Positions 17,061 to 24,615 of a stretch of DNA of 64,000 bases are shown in pieces. The translations under genes and the position numbers were made by a program. The DNA is from Pseudochelatococcus sp047501465 (lineage in GTDB: Bacteria; Pseudomonadota; Alphaproteobacteria; Rhizobiales; Beijerinckiaceae): contig NZ_JAZDRL010000002.1 in NCBI RefSeq assembly GCF_047501465.1, positions 372,001 to 436,000 of the forward strand, read 5' to 3'. Position 1 is the first letter of the stretch. Each line of letters opens with the position of its first letter. The notes under the pieces were generated by a model that did not search any database, had not been told where the DNA came from, and saw only the letters and a program-made list of their open reading frames with translations.

Positions 17061-18080
17061 TTATTTATCCTTAATCTCAGCAGCCCAAACCGCACGGATT
17101 TCATCCGTCAAAGTATTGGGCAATGGAATGTACGCCAACTCTTCAGCAATCGAACCACCCTTATTGTAAGCCCAATCAAAGAACTGCAGCGCCGTTGCCG
17201 ACTGCGCCTTATCCTTCGGCTCTTTGTGCATAAGAATGAAAGTTGCAGCTGTGATGGGCCACGAAGCATCACCTGGCTCATCAGCAAGGATTACGCCGAA
17301 ACCGGGCACGCTCTTCCAATCAGCATTTGCCGCAGCCGCCTGGAAAGAAGCGATATCGGGTTCAACCAACTTGCCAGCCTTGTTCTTCAGGCGGGTATGC
17401 GAGAGCTTGTTTTTCTTCGCGTAGATATATTCAACGTAACCAACTGCGCCTGAGATTTTGGCTACGTTGTTGGCCACGCCATCGTTACCAGGCGCGCCAA
17501 GCCCCACCGGCCATTGCACCGTTGTGCCAACGCCGAGCTTGTCTTTCCAATCCGCGCTGACCTTCGACAGATAGCTTGTGAAATTGAATGTCGTGCCAGA
17601 TGAGTCAGCACGACGCACGACAGCGATGGCTGTCGCAGGCAGTTTCACATCAGGGTTCAGCGCCTTGATGGCTGCATCGTCCCACTGCTTGATGTCACCC
17701 ATAAAAATCTTGGCCAGTGTATCGCCATCAAGCGCAAGCTCGCCCGGCTTGATACCTTCAATGTTCACAATCGGCACAACGCCCCCGATAACGGTGGGGA
17801 ACTGCACAAGACCCGCATCCTCAAGGTCCTTGCCGGAAAGTGGCGCATCGGTGGCCCCAAACACAACGGTGTTGCCTTTGATTGACTTGATGCCGTTGCC
17901 GGAACCGCTGGACTGATAATTAATCTGGATACCGGTTTCCTTGTTGAACGCCTCAGCCCACTTCCCATAAACAGGCGCAGGAAAGCTGGCGCCAGCACCC
18001 GTCACGGTTTGGGCGAAGGCCGGCGCAGAAAAAGCAACGGCAGCAAGACCAACAGCAGCATAGAGGTGGGAAAACTTCAC
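17061..18080 (-). CDS. pstS: PstS, periplasmic phosphate-binding protein
   Basis: A 339-residue secreted binding protein. A Sec signal peptide with cleavage after AFA (about residue 23) precedes the mature start QTVTGAGASFPAPVYGKW. Phosphate-contact segments include YQSSGSGNGIKSI and RRADSSGTTFNFTSYLS. It starts with GTG, with GGAG 7 bases upstream. A three-repeat Pho box lies about 110-140 bases upstream, so it should be induced by PhoB under phosphate starvation. First gene of the pst operon. Confidence 0.97.
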   Translation of the reverse strand: MKFSHLYAAVGLAAVAFSAPAFAQTVTGAGASFPAPVYGKWAEAFNKETGIQINYQSSGSGNGIKSIKGNTVVFGATDAPLSGKDLEDAGLVQFPTVIGGVVPIVNIEGIKPGELALDGDTLAKIFMGDIKQWDDAAIKALNPDVKLPATAIAVVRRADSSGTTFNFTSYLSKVSADWKDKLGVGTTVQWPVGLGAPGNDGVANNVAKISGAVGYVEYIYAKKNKLSHTRLKNKAGKLVEPDIASFQAAAANADWKSVPGFGVILADEPGDASWPITAATFILMHKEPKDKAQSATALQFFDWAYNKGGSIAEELAYIPLPNTLTDEIRAVWAAEIKDK

Positions 18081-18189
18081 GGCACGTCTCCAAAATTGCG
18101 AATGTCTAGACTATCTGCCGCCATGTTGCGGCCTACGTAGCATCGTCGTCATGGACAGACCGGTATGTCTTCACCGGCCACACAGCTCT

Positions 18190-18218
18190 ATGACGTATGG
18201 ATGACGCTTCAATGACAG
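18190..18218 (-). promoter_or_regulatory. Pho box (three 7-bp repeats) upstream of pstS
   Basis: On the minus strand CTGTCAT, GCGTCAT and ACGTCAT occur with exact 11-base spacing (plus-strand positions 18212-18218, 18201-18207, 18190-18196). This is the direct-repeat architecture of PhoB sites (consensus CTGTCAT with 4-bp spacers). The site faces pstS and lies in the correct promoter position. Confidence 0.85.
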
Positions 18219-18343
18219 TGCAGCCGTAATCATGCCTTTTGCGAAAATTCTTACTAGAGGATGGTGCGCTTTATTACTGATTCCTACGCTCCAAACTCCT
18301 TCTATCTATCTGTTTCAGAATTGTTTTTTACGCTACGCCATCA

Positions 18344-19618
18344 TTAACTTACCATCTCAGGCTCATTATTAATTTTCGGAAGCGATACTCGGAACAGCGC
18401 CCCCTCACCATGCCTGCTCACGATATCAAGACGCCCACGATGGCGATTGACGATGTGCTTCACAATAGCCAGGCCAAGCCCCGTGCCGCCTTTCTCGCGG
18501 CTATCCGCAATATCCGCCCGGTAGAAACGTTCCGTCAGGCGTGGCAGATGCTCCGGGAAAATGCCGGGGCCATAGTCACGCACTTCCATCACAATCGCAT
18601 TCTCACCGGGCTTATCCGCAAATGGCGCGACCTTGACCGAGACATCCACACGGCCGCCTGCCTGGCCATATTTGATTGCATTCTCGATAAGGTTCTCAAC
18701 CACACGCAGCAGCTCATCACGATCCCCATTGACAAACAGAGAAGGCGCAACCTGCTCAAGCATCACAATCACACCGCGCTCTTTGGCAAGCGGTGCAAGT
18801 GTCTCAATGATATGGCGCACCAGCCCCCCCATCTCAACCTTACCGCTTGGTGGAACGTGCAGATGCATTTCAATGCGCGATAATGACAGCAGATCGTCAA
18901 TCAGCCGCGACATGCGCCTGGCCTGCTCACGCATGATAACAAGGAAGCGCTCACGGGCGCTCTCATCATTGCGGGCAGACCCTTGCAAGGTCTCGATAAA
19001 ACCGATGAGCGAGGCAAGCGGTGTGCGCAATTCATGGCTGGCGTTAGCCACAAAATCTGCCCGCATATGCTCCAGACGGCGGGCGCTTGTAAGATCGCGG
19101 ATCACTAACATCACGCCATCCCTTCCCTCTCTCGCCTCTGAAGCCAAGGGTGCGATATGGGCAACTAAAGTGCGCTCGACCAAACCATGTTCACGAAATT
19201 CCGCCTCCATAGCGACACCGCCTTGAAGCACCGTGTCGATGCCTTCGAGTACGGCGGGTGCGCGCACAATAAATGCCAATGGCCGCGCCTCAACCAACAG
19301 CGGAAATAATGCGCGAGCAGCCGGATTGAGCTGCACGACAATACCGCGCTGATCAACTACCACCACCGGATCGGGAAAGCCTGCCAACAACTCGACGGGC
19401 ACTATACCAGCCAACGTAACAGGCTTGCTGCCTCGCCCTCTGATCCGCCCATGCAATGGATGTTCATCACGAAAGAAGGCCGCGGCCGCTAGCATCGACA
19501 GGGTGCAAGCAACCAGCAAGCCCCAATAAAATGCGCCTTGAAGCAGCGCTATCATCACAAATATAGCACTGGCCAACGCAGCAGATCGAAGCGCAATTGT
19601 GCGTGCACTCAACTCCAT
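18344..19618 (-). CDS. phoR: PhoR, phosphate regulon sensor histidine kinase
   Basis: A 424-residue membrane histidine kinase. Two hydrophobic segments lie in residues 10-48, a PAS-like domain at about 75-175 (FPDPVVVVDQRG), the dimerisation/phosphoacceptor box NASHELRTPL (H195) and an ATPase domain with N box ENLIENAIKYG, G1 DYGPGI and G2 GGTGLGLAIVKH. It phosphorylates PhoB. I start at ATG 19618 (AGGGA 6 bases before) instead of 19663. It is upstream of pstS on the same strand but 260 bases away, so it has its own or the divergent promoter. Confidence 0.94.
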   Translation of the reverse strand: MELSARTIALRSAALASAIFVMIALLQGAFYWGLLVACTLSMLAAAAFFRDEHPLHGRIRGRGSKPVTLAGIVPVELLAGFPDPVVVVDQRGIVVQLNPAARALFPLLVEARPLAFIVRAPAVLEGIDTVLQGGVAMEAEFREHGLVERTLVAHIAPLASEAREGRDGVMLVIRDLTSARRLEHMRADFVANASHELRTPLASLIGFIETLQGSARNDESARERFLVIMREQARRMSRLIDDLLSLSRIEMHLHVPPSGKVEMGGLVRHIIETLAPLAKERGVIVMLEQVAPSLFVNGDRDELLRVVENLIENAIKYGQAGGRVDVSVKVAPFADKPGENAIVMEVRDYGPGIFPEHLPRLTERFYRADIADSREKGGTGLGLAIVKHIVNRHRGRLDIVSRHGEGALFRVSLPKINNEPEMVS

Positions 19619-19717
19619 ATGGCGTCCCTGCTCTATTCCATCTTTAATTGATACAGCGCACATGAAATCTCGGGATTTGCGGCAAACTGCTTTCGTGTTC
19701 TTTATAACAGGTTATCA

Positions 19718-19736
19718 TGTCACGAAATTCATGACA
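19718..19736. promoter_or_regulatory. Inverted repeat in the phoR/ppk2 divergent promoter
   Basis: TGTCACGAA-A-TTCATGACA is a 9-bp inverted repeat with a single mismatch. Each outer arm contains a TGTCA core, like half of a Pho box, facing opposite directions. It sits just 13 bases before the ppk2 start codon and 100 bases before phoR. PhoB binding is possible, but a different palindrome-binding regulator is equally possible. Confidence 0.5.
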
Positions 19737-19749
19737 GGGAGACGGCAAG

Positions 19750-20685
19750 GTGGCCAAGCATAACAAAAAAAGCCAGAAATCCCCCAAAACGCAAACTGAC
19801 CACACACTGCCAAAAGACATTTTCGCACAATTCGACATCACCGCACCGGAACTGCCCCCAGCCATTGCTGATGCGGCCATGCGTTCCGGCGGGTTTCCTT
19901 ATGATGAGAAACTATCGCGCAAAATTTATAAAAAAGAGCTGCGTAGCCTGCAAATAGAACTTCTCAAGCTCGCAACGTGGGTGCGCGATGCCCAGGAGCG
20001 CCTGGTTATTGTGTTTGAAGGACGAGATGGCTCTGGCAAAGGTGGCGCAATCACCCGTTTTACTCAGCATCTAAACCCACGATCCGTGCGCACTGTCGCA
20101 TTGCCCCGTCCTTCAAACGTTGAAGCACAGCAATGGTATTTTCAGCGTTATATCAATGAACTACCGACCGCTGGCGAAATTGTGCTATTCGACCGCTCCT
20201 GGTATAACCGGGCGGGTGTAGAGGAAGTGATGGGGTTCTGCGCCCCCAATCAGACAGAGCGCTTTCTGCATGAAGCACCCATCGTTGAAAAGCTTTGGAC
20301 CAATGATGGTATCCGCCTTATCAAGATTTTGCTGACGATTGGGCCAGAAATGCAAATGGCACGCCTGCATGCACGCCAACATGACCCACTCAAGCACTGG
20401 AAGCTATCACCGATAGATTATGCGGCCATCGACCATTTCGATGCATATTCGCGCGCATTCGACCGTATGATTGAGCACACAAGCACCGCATATGCACCAT
20501 GGACCATCATTCGTGGCAATGATAAGTTACGCGCACGTCTTGCCATCATTCGCCACGTACTCACAGTAACGCCTTATAATGATAAGGATCTGGAAGCGAT
20601 CGGCGAGAAAGACTCCGGTGTCATACTGTCTGCAAAGCGTTTTCTGTGCAAAGGCGGAGAACCTATTGCGAATGGCGACGATTGA
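19750..20685 (+). CDS. ppk2: Polyphosphate kinase 2 family protein
   Basis: A 311-residue PPK2, which transfers phosphate between polyphosphate and nucleotides. Walker A GRDGSGKGG spans 91-99, the lid-region motif RPSNVEAQQWYFQRYI follows, and Walker B-type FDRSWYNRAGVE is near 148-159. The start is GTG with GGGAG 8 bases upstream. It has a Lys-rich N-terminus of about 20 residues. It is divergent from phoR, which fits a joint phosphate and polyphosphate regulon. The subclass (GDP- or ADP-preferring) cannot be read from sequence by eye. Confidence 0.93.
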   Translation: MAKHNKKSQKSPKTQTDHTLPKDIFAQFDITAPELPPAIADAAMRSGGFPYDEKLSRKIYKKELRSLQIELLKLATWVRDAQERLVIVFEGRDGSGKGGAITRFTQHLNPRSVRTVALPRPSNVEAQQWYFQRYINELPTAGEIVLFDRSWYNRAGVEEVMGFCAPNQTERFLHEAPIVEKLWTNDGIRLIKILLTIGPEMQMARLHARQHDPLKHWKLSPIDYAAIDHFDAYSRAFDRMIEHTSTAYAPWTIIRGNDKLRARLAIIRHVLTVTPYNDKDLEAIGEKDSGVILSAKRFLCKGGEPIANGDD

Positions 20686-20710
20686 ACCGCCGCCTTTCTC
20701 CAAAACAGCC

Positions 20711-21568
20711 TCAGGAAGACCAGTTCTCACGAAACTCGCCAAACAGCGTCAACCCTCCACAGGCATAGAGCGTTTGGCCAGTGATGTAGCGTGCATCATC
20801 AGATGCCAGAAAGGCAAATACGGGCGAAATATCATCAACCTCAGCTGCATAACCAAGCGGGATATGACTTTCCACCATCGCGCGCTCTTTGGGGTTATCC
20901 TTCCAGGCGGCGTTGATATCGGTAATCACAGCGCCCGGGCCAACAGCATTCACACGAATGCCACGGCCTGCAAACTCCAGCGCCAGCGTACGCGTGAGGT
21001 TGGTGATGCCCGCTTTGGATAGCGAATAGGATAAATAACCCGGCTTGGGGATGAGCGCATGTACGCTCGACGTATTGATGATAACGCCACCACCTTCACG
21101 GCTGAGAAAGTGCGCAATTGCGCCCCGCGACGCACGCGCAGCCCCAATCAGGTTCACTTCCAGCACACGGGCAAAGCGCGCATCATCAAATGACTCGCTT
21201 GGCTCTTCATATTGAATGCCAGCATTATTGACGAGAATATCAAGTCGCCCCAACTCTGCCACAGCTGCGTCAATCATAGCAGGCACAGCTTCAGGCGAGG
21301 CGATATCAGCCATTATCAGACGATGATCGCATGGCGCAAAGCCTGATTCCCGAGTGGCAGCATGGAGATCGGCGAGCGTAGCCTCAGCATCCGCTCCCCC
21401 ATCGCGATCATTGATGGCAACAGTTGCACCCTCACGCGCAAAACGCAGCGCCACGCCTCGTCCAATCCCACGCGAAGCGCCAGTAATGAGCGCAGTTCGG
21501 CCCTCAAGTCTGCGTGGTAAGGTGTTCTTATTTTCTGCTGTTTGGCTAGCTGAAGCGTTGACAGTCAT
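20711..21568 (-). CDS. Short-chain dehydrogenase/reductase
   Basis: A 285-residue classical SDR. The cofactor motif is TGASRGIG (29-36), NNAG is near 114, the catalytic serine lies in INTSSVHAL, and the YxxxK motif is YSLSK. The ending YITGQTLYACGGLTLF matches the glucose 1-dehydrogenase-like group, but substrate specificity cannot be inferred. GGGAG lies 7 bases before the ATG. It is convergent with ppk2. Confidence 0.92.
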   Translation of the reverse strand: MTVNASASQTAENKNTLPRRLEGRTALITGASRGIGRGVALRFAREGATVAINDRDGGADAEATLADLHAATRESGFAPCDHRLIMADIASPEAVPAMIDAAVAELGRLDILVNNAGIQYEEPSESFDDARFARVLEVNLIGAARASRGAIAHFLSREGGGVIINTSSVHALIPKPGYLSYSLSKAGITNLTRTLALEFAGRGIRVNAVGPGAVITDINAAWKDNPKERAMVESHIPLGYAAEVDDISPVFAFLASDDARYITGQTLYACGGLTLFGEFRENWSS

Positions 21569-21887
21569 TGTTTTTCTCCCACCCGGATGCGTCTTCAGGG
21601 CTGGGACAATGCCTCAGCCCATTCGACCACGCAACCCCAGTTGCCTTGAGATCATCCCCAACCATTGAAATACATCAATTATTTCAAATAGTTAATATGG
21701 AAATCCGACTGGAACCATAAAAAATACTTAATTATAAATTAGCATCGTCATAACCTATAACAAGCTTGACTTTCGAGCGACAAATTGACAATCAAACAGA
21801 CTAAAGCCAGTCAGTGGTAATGGTTGGAATTTCGGTTTTGAATTGGTGTTACAATTTATAGTAATTATTGCGGATTAGGATTTATCA
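21569..21887. other. AT-rich intergenic region
   Basis: About 320 AT-rich bases between the divergent SDR gene and the unknown gene at 21888. No gene or RNA is visible. It carries both promoters. Confidence 0.5.
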
Positions 21888-22652
21888 ATGACTGCTATTA
21901 ATACAGTTTCAGCGCAATTACCTGCCAATGCGGGCAATACACCTTCGCTGTCTGCTTTACCGAGCACCATTAAGGCAGGTTCTTGGTCGGCCTGGGCGAT
22001 CAATAAAACCGTCGCTCACCATGCTAGCCCATCAAGCTGGATGCCAAATCTTGTAGCGAAAGTGATTTCACGCTTCTTTATCAATGCTGAAGAAGCGGCC
22101 AAATTTCTTGGTACGGATACAAAAGCCGCTGCATTCCTGCTTAACCACTGGGGTGGCGACGCAATGGCTGCCCAAGCTGAAGCCATGCGAATTGTTAAGC
22201 AAATTGGAGAAAGTTCGACATTCAAAGGTCTCGCGAACACATTGCCAAAACAACTTGGTGTTCCTCCAAGTGAGTGGCTTGTTCCTCTTGAAGACTCCAA
22301 TAATTTTTGCGAATTAAACATCAAGCTTCAGGAACTTCAAAAGCTTTTAATGCCGCATTCAAGACCTGCGAATAAGTTCATTCTCGCAACGGCCATCCAA
22401 CTGGAAAGAACCTTCAGTCCTTTGGACGCGCGCTATAAAGAACAATTTAGGATCAAGAGTTCAAGCGAAGTAATACGCGACTCTGCAAGTTCGCTGTCCC
22501 AACAAGCCGGCAATACCATTCTCTCTGGTGTAGGTCATGTAGGAGGCGCAATCGTTGCTTTTCACTATAAGGCCCTTGATATCCTCGCCGATAGCTGGTT
22601 TGGGGATAAAATAGGTGACTTAATGCTCCTCCCCCCGGGTTTGGACGATTAA
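21888..22652 (+). CDS. Unknown protein, possible secreted effector
   Basis: A 254-residue protein of no family I recognise. The first 30 residues are polar and rich in Ala, Ser, Asn, Thr and Pro (MTAINTVSAQLPANAG), with no Sec signal. The middle is helical, and near the C-terminus a glycine/alanine-rich hydrophobic stretch (ILSGVGHVGGAIVAF) could touch membranes. AGGA lies 7 bases before the ATG. The flanks are AT-rich and it has no operon partner. The N-terminal style resembles the two chaperone-linked proteins at 5155 and 53755, which is the only reason to suspect secretion. Confidence 0.5.
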   Translation: MTAINTVSAQLPANAGNTPSLSALPSTIKAGSWSAWAINKTVAHHASPSSWMPNLVAKVISRFFINAEEAAKFLGTDTKAAAFLLNHWGGDAMAAQAEAMRIVKQIGESSTFKGLANTLPKQLGVPPSEWLVPLEDSNNFCELNIKLQELQKLLMPHSRPANKFILATAIQLERTFSPLDARYKEQFRIKSSSEVIRDSASSLSQQAGNTILSGVGHVGGAIVAFHYKALDILADSWFGDKIGDLMLLPPGLDD

Positions 22653-22770
22653 TTAGAACGATAAACAAATGCATCTCATGCACCATGAAGCATTGATGTT
22701 TGACCGCCCGCATTGCTTCATTCCAGGCATGGGGATAAGCTAACATCTGATCGGCCTGGAGGTAAGAAGA

Positions 22771-23172
22771 ATGCCTCATTGGCGCTATCATTTTTTCATA
22801 GCAACGGCTTTCGTTTGCGGCCAGTTATCGTTACCAGCAGCCAACGGCGCCGCCACGGCACATTCTGCGCTCATCACCACTCCTCGCGATATCAGCTCCG
22901 CGCTGAAATCCTGCTGGCAACCACCTGCAGGGTCTGAAGGTCTCAGTGCAACGGCTCGTTTTAGTTTCAAGCGTGATGGCAACCTCATGGGCCCACCGCA
23001 AATCACATTTTCCCGCTTGGGCAATGATGATGCACGCTCACGTGCGTTTCTGCAGTCGATCGCGGATGCATTTCTGGCCTGCACGCCCTTGAGCTTCAGC
23101 GCATCGTTCGGTCAATCAGTTGCAGGGCGCATTTTCACGCTGCGCTTTATTCCAGCGCTACAGCGCGCTTAA
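22771..23172 (+). CDS. Periplasmic TonB C-terminal-like protein, unknown function
   Basis: A 133-residue protein with a Sec signal (HFFIATAFVCGQLSLPAANGA) and a mature part reading CWQPPAG, then TARFSFKRDGNLMGPPQITFS. That pattern recurs in small alphaproteobacterial periplasmic proteins resembling the TonB C-terminal fold. GGAGG is 7 bases before the ATG. Two cysteines (CWQPP and AFLACTP) could form a disulfide. The function is unknown. Confidence 0.75.
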   Translation: MPHWRYHFFIATAFVCGQLSLPAANGAATAHSALITTPRDISSALKSCWQPPAGSEGLSATARFSFKRDGNLMGPPQITFSRLGNDDARSRAFLQSIADAFLACTPLSFSASFGQSVAGRIFTLRFIPALQRA

Positions 23173-23189
23173 ACCGCATTCGCTGCAAA

Positions 23190-23222
23190 CTGAGAGAGAA
23201 GAACCAATCTCATCTCTCTCAG
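23190..23222. terminator. Hairpin between convergent genes
   Basis: CTGAGAGAGA/TCTCTCTCAG, a perfect 10-bp stem with a 13-base loop, 18 bases after the stop of the periplasmic protein and 49 bases after the end of the copper-chaperone gene. No T-run follows on either strand, so any termination role is uncertain. Confidence 0.45.
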
Positions 23223-23270
23223 CGATTATCGCTTCATACAAAGACAGATACTGCCTATTGTCAGAATTGC

Positions 23271-23888
23271 TTAGTTAACGTGTGTTGCCTTCTCGGCCTT
23301 GTCATTTTTATGTGTGTGCTTTTCAGCATGGCCAGCATCGCGCGCACCAATTCCACGAACAGTGAACTTGACCGGCACCTTGCCGGCATTCTTGAATACC
23401 ATATCGACGGTGAAGGTATCACCTTCCAATAGCGGGCGCTTCATATCGATGAACATAGCGTGGTAGCTGCCTGGCTTCAGCTCGACAGTTTCTCCAGCCT
23501 TGATGGGCAGGCCATCTGCGAGCTTGCGCATACGCATCACGCCATCGGTGACGGCCATTTCGTGCACTTCAAATTTTTCCGAAATATCGGTGGAGCCAGA
23601 AAGCAGGACATCATCCTTGTCACTCTTATTCGTGAGCACAAGATAACCACCTGCCACGCGAGCGCCCTTAGCGGTTGCACGTGACCATGGCTGGGAGATG
23701 GTGAGACCATCAACCACAATATCCGCCACAGGTGTTGCCTGCGTCATCTGGGTTGCTGCTTCCTGATCCTTGCTGCATTCGCATTCAGCATGCGCCATTG
23801 ATGCGAACGCCACTGTTGTCAAAGCGAGAGCCGCGATGAAAGAAGTGCGAGCGGCAAAACGGGTGAAAGCATTCGTGTTAGCTGTCAT
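23271..23888 (-). CDS. PCu(A)C-type periplasmic copper chaperone
   Basis: A 205-residue exported protein with a signal peptide cleaved near AHA (about 33). The DUF461/PCuAC core starts ISQPWSRATAKGARVAGGYLVL. The copper ligands of the family are recognisable as HEM (KFEVHEMAV) and HxM (SYHAMFIDMKRPL). A His-rich tail (HAEKHTHKNDKAEKATHVN) may add metal binding. Such proteins deliver Cu(I) to cytochrome oxidase. A second copper-type gene lies immediately upstream. Confidence 0.92.
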   Translation of the reverse strand: MTANTNAFTRFAARTSFIAALALTTVAFASMAHAECECSKDQEAATQMTQATPVADIVVDGLTISQPWSRATAKGARVAGGYLVLTNKSDKDDVLLSGSTDISEKFEVHEMAVTDGVMRMRKLADGLPIKAGETVELKPGSYHAMFIDMKRPLLEGDTFTVDMVFKNAGKVPVKFTVRGIGARDAGHAEKHTHKNDKAEKATHVN

Positions 23889-23976
23889 GATAGATCTCCA
23901 AAGCGCGATACCGCATTTTTTGCGGATTGATCAGCGCCATGTAAACTTGAGAAAATAAATAGCGATTGCCGTACCA

Positions 23977-24381
23977 TCAAACAACTGGCGGCCCGCGCGC
24001 TGAAGGCGTGATACTTTCACAATCGGATACGGCCACAGCCCCGATAAGCCAGCGAAGTTCCGCGCTCTCACGGTAAGGCGATATCGAGAAATAATCGGCA
24101 GGCGCATCCCACAAGCCAGCGCTCTGCACTGCGCAGACACCACAACAGCCGCGTAGGTGCGTGCCATCTGGCATGTCGGCATCATTTGCATCGGTGCCAT
24201 CAGTCCAGAGCGTGCTGGGGCGACAAAGCACCATAATCAGCCGCTGTGTCGATGCGGAACCGGCAAATAAGGAATCACCCTGCCCCTGCATGCCGACAGA
24301 CATTGCAGTAACAGCGAATGCAAACAATATGAGATGCGCCGCCATGCCATAAGCCACAAGCATGGTTATCACTTGTCGCAT
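23977..24381 (-). CDS. DUF2946-like protein with Cys-rich segment
   Basis: Read from ATG 24381 it is 134 residues, with one N-terminal hydrophobic segment (HLILFAFAVTAM), a Cys-rich middle (VLCRPST, then HLRGCCGVCAVQSAG) and the ending SARGPPVV. The ending and the cysteine pattern resemble the DUF2946 family, which is often found beside PCuAC and copper-uptake genes, as here. The frame extends to 24507, and the start is uncertain because neither has a good ribosome site. Confidence 0.6.
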   Translation of the reverse strand: MRQVITMLVAYGMAAHLILFAFAVTAMSVGMQGQGDSLFAGSASTQRLIMVLCRPSTLWTDGTDANDADMPDGTHLRGCCGVCAVQSAGLWDAPADYFSISPYRESAELRWLIGAVAVSDCESITPSARGPPVV

Positions 24382-24615
24382 TATGCGATTAAGCGAAATA
24401 TCACAATAGGTTATGTTGGAATAACCGACCATCAGATGCCTGTTTGCGGACATAACGATAAAGGCAAAATCAACCACATATGCAGCGAATTGCCTGACTA
24501 TTTGCAAGAAAGATGCGCAGCACCATTTGACTTGTGCACCCTTTTGCCCCCACTTATCGCGCCCATTGCATAAAACTCAAGTGCAATCATTGTCTCAGCT
24601 GTCAGGGATGGAATC

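Noticed and set aside
16722..17453. Long open frame (243 codons) on the plus strand over pstC and pstS
   Set aside because: It lies antisense to two clear Pst genes, has no recognisable content and no ribosome site.
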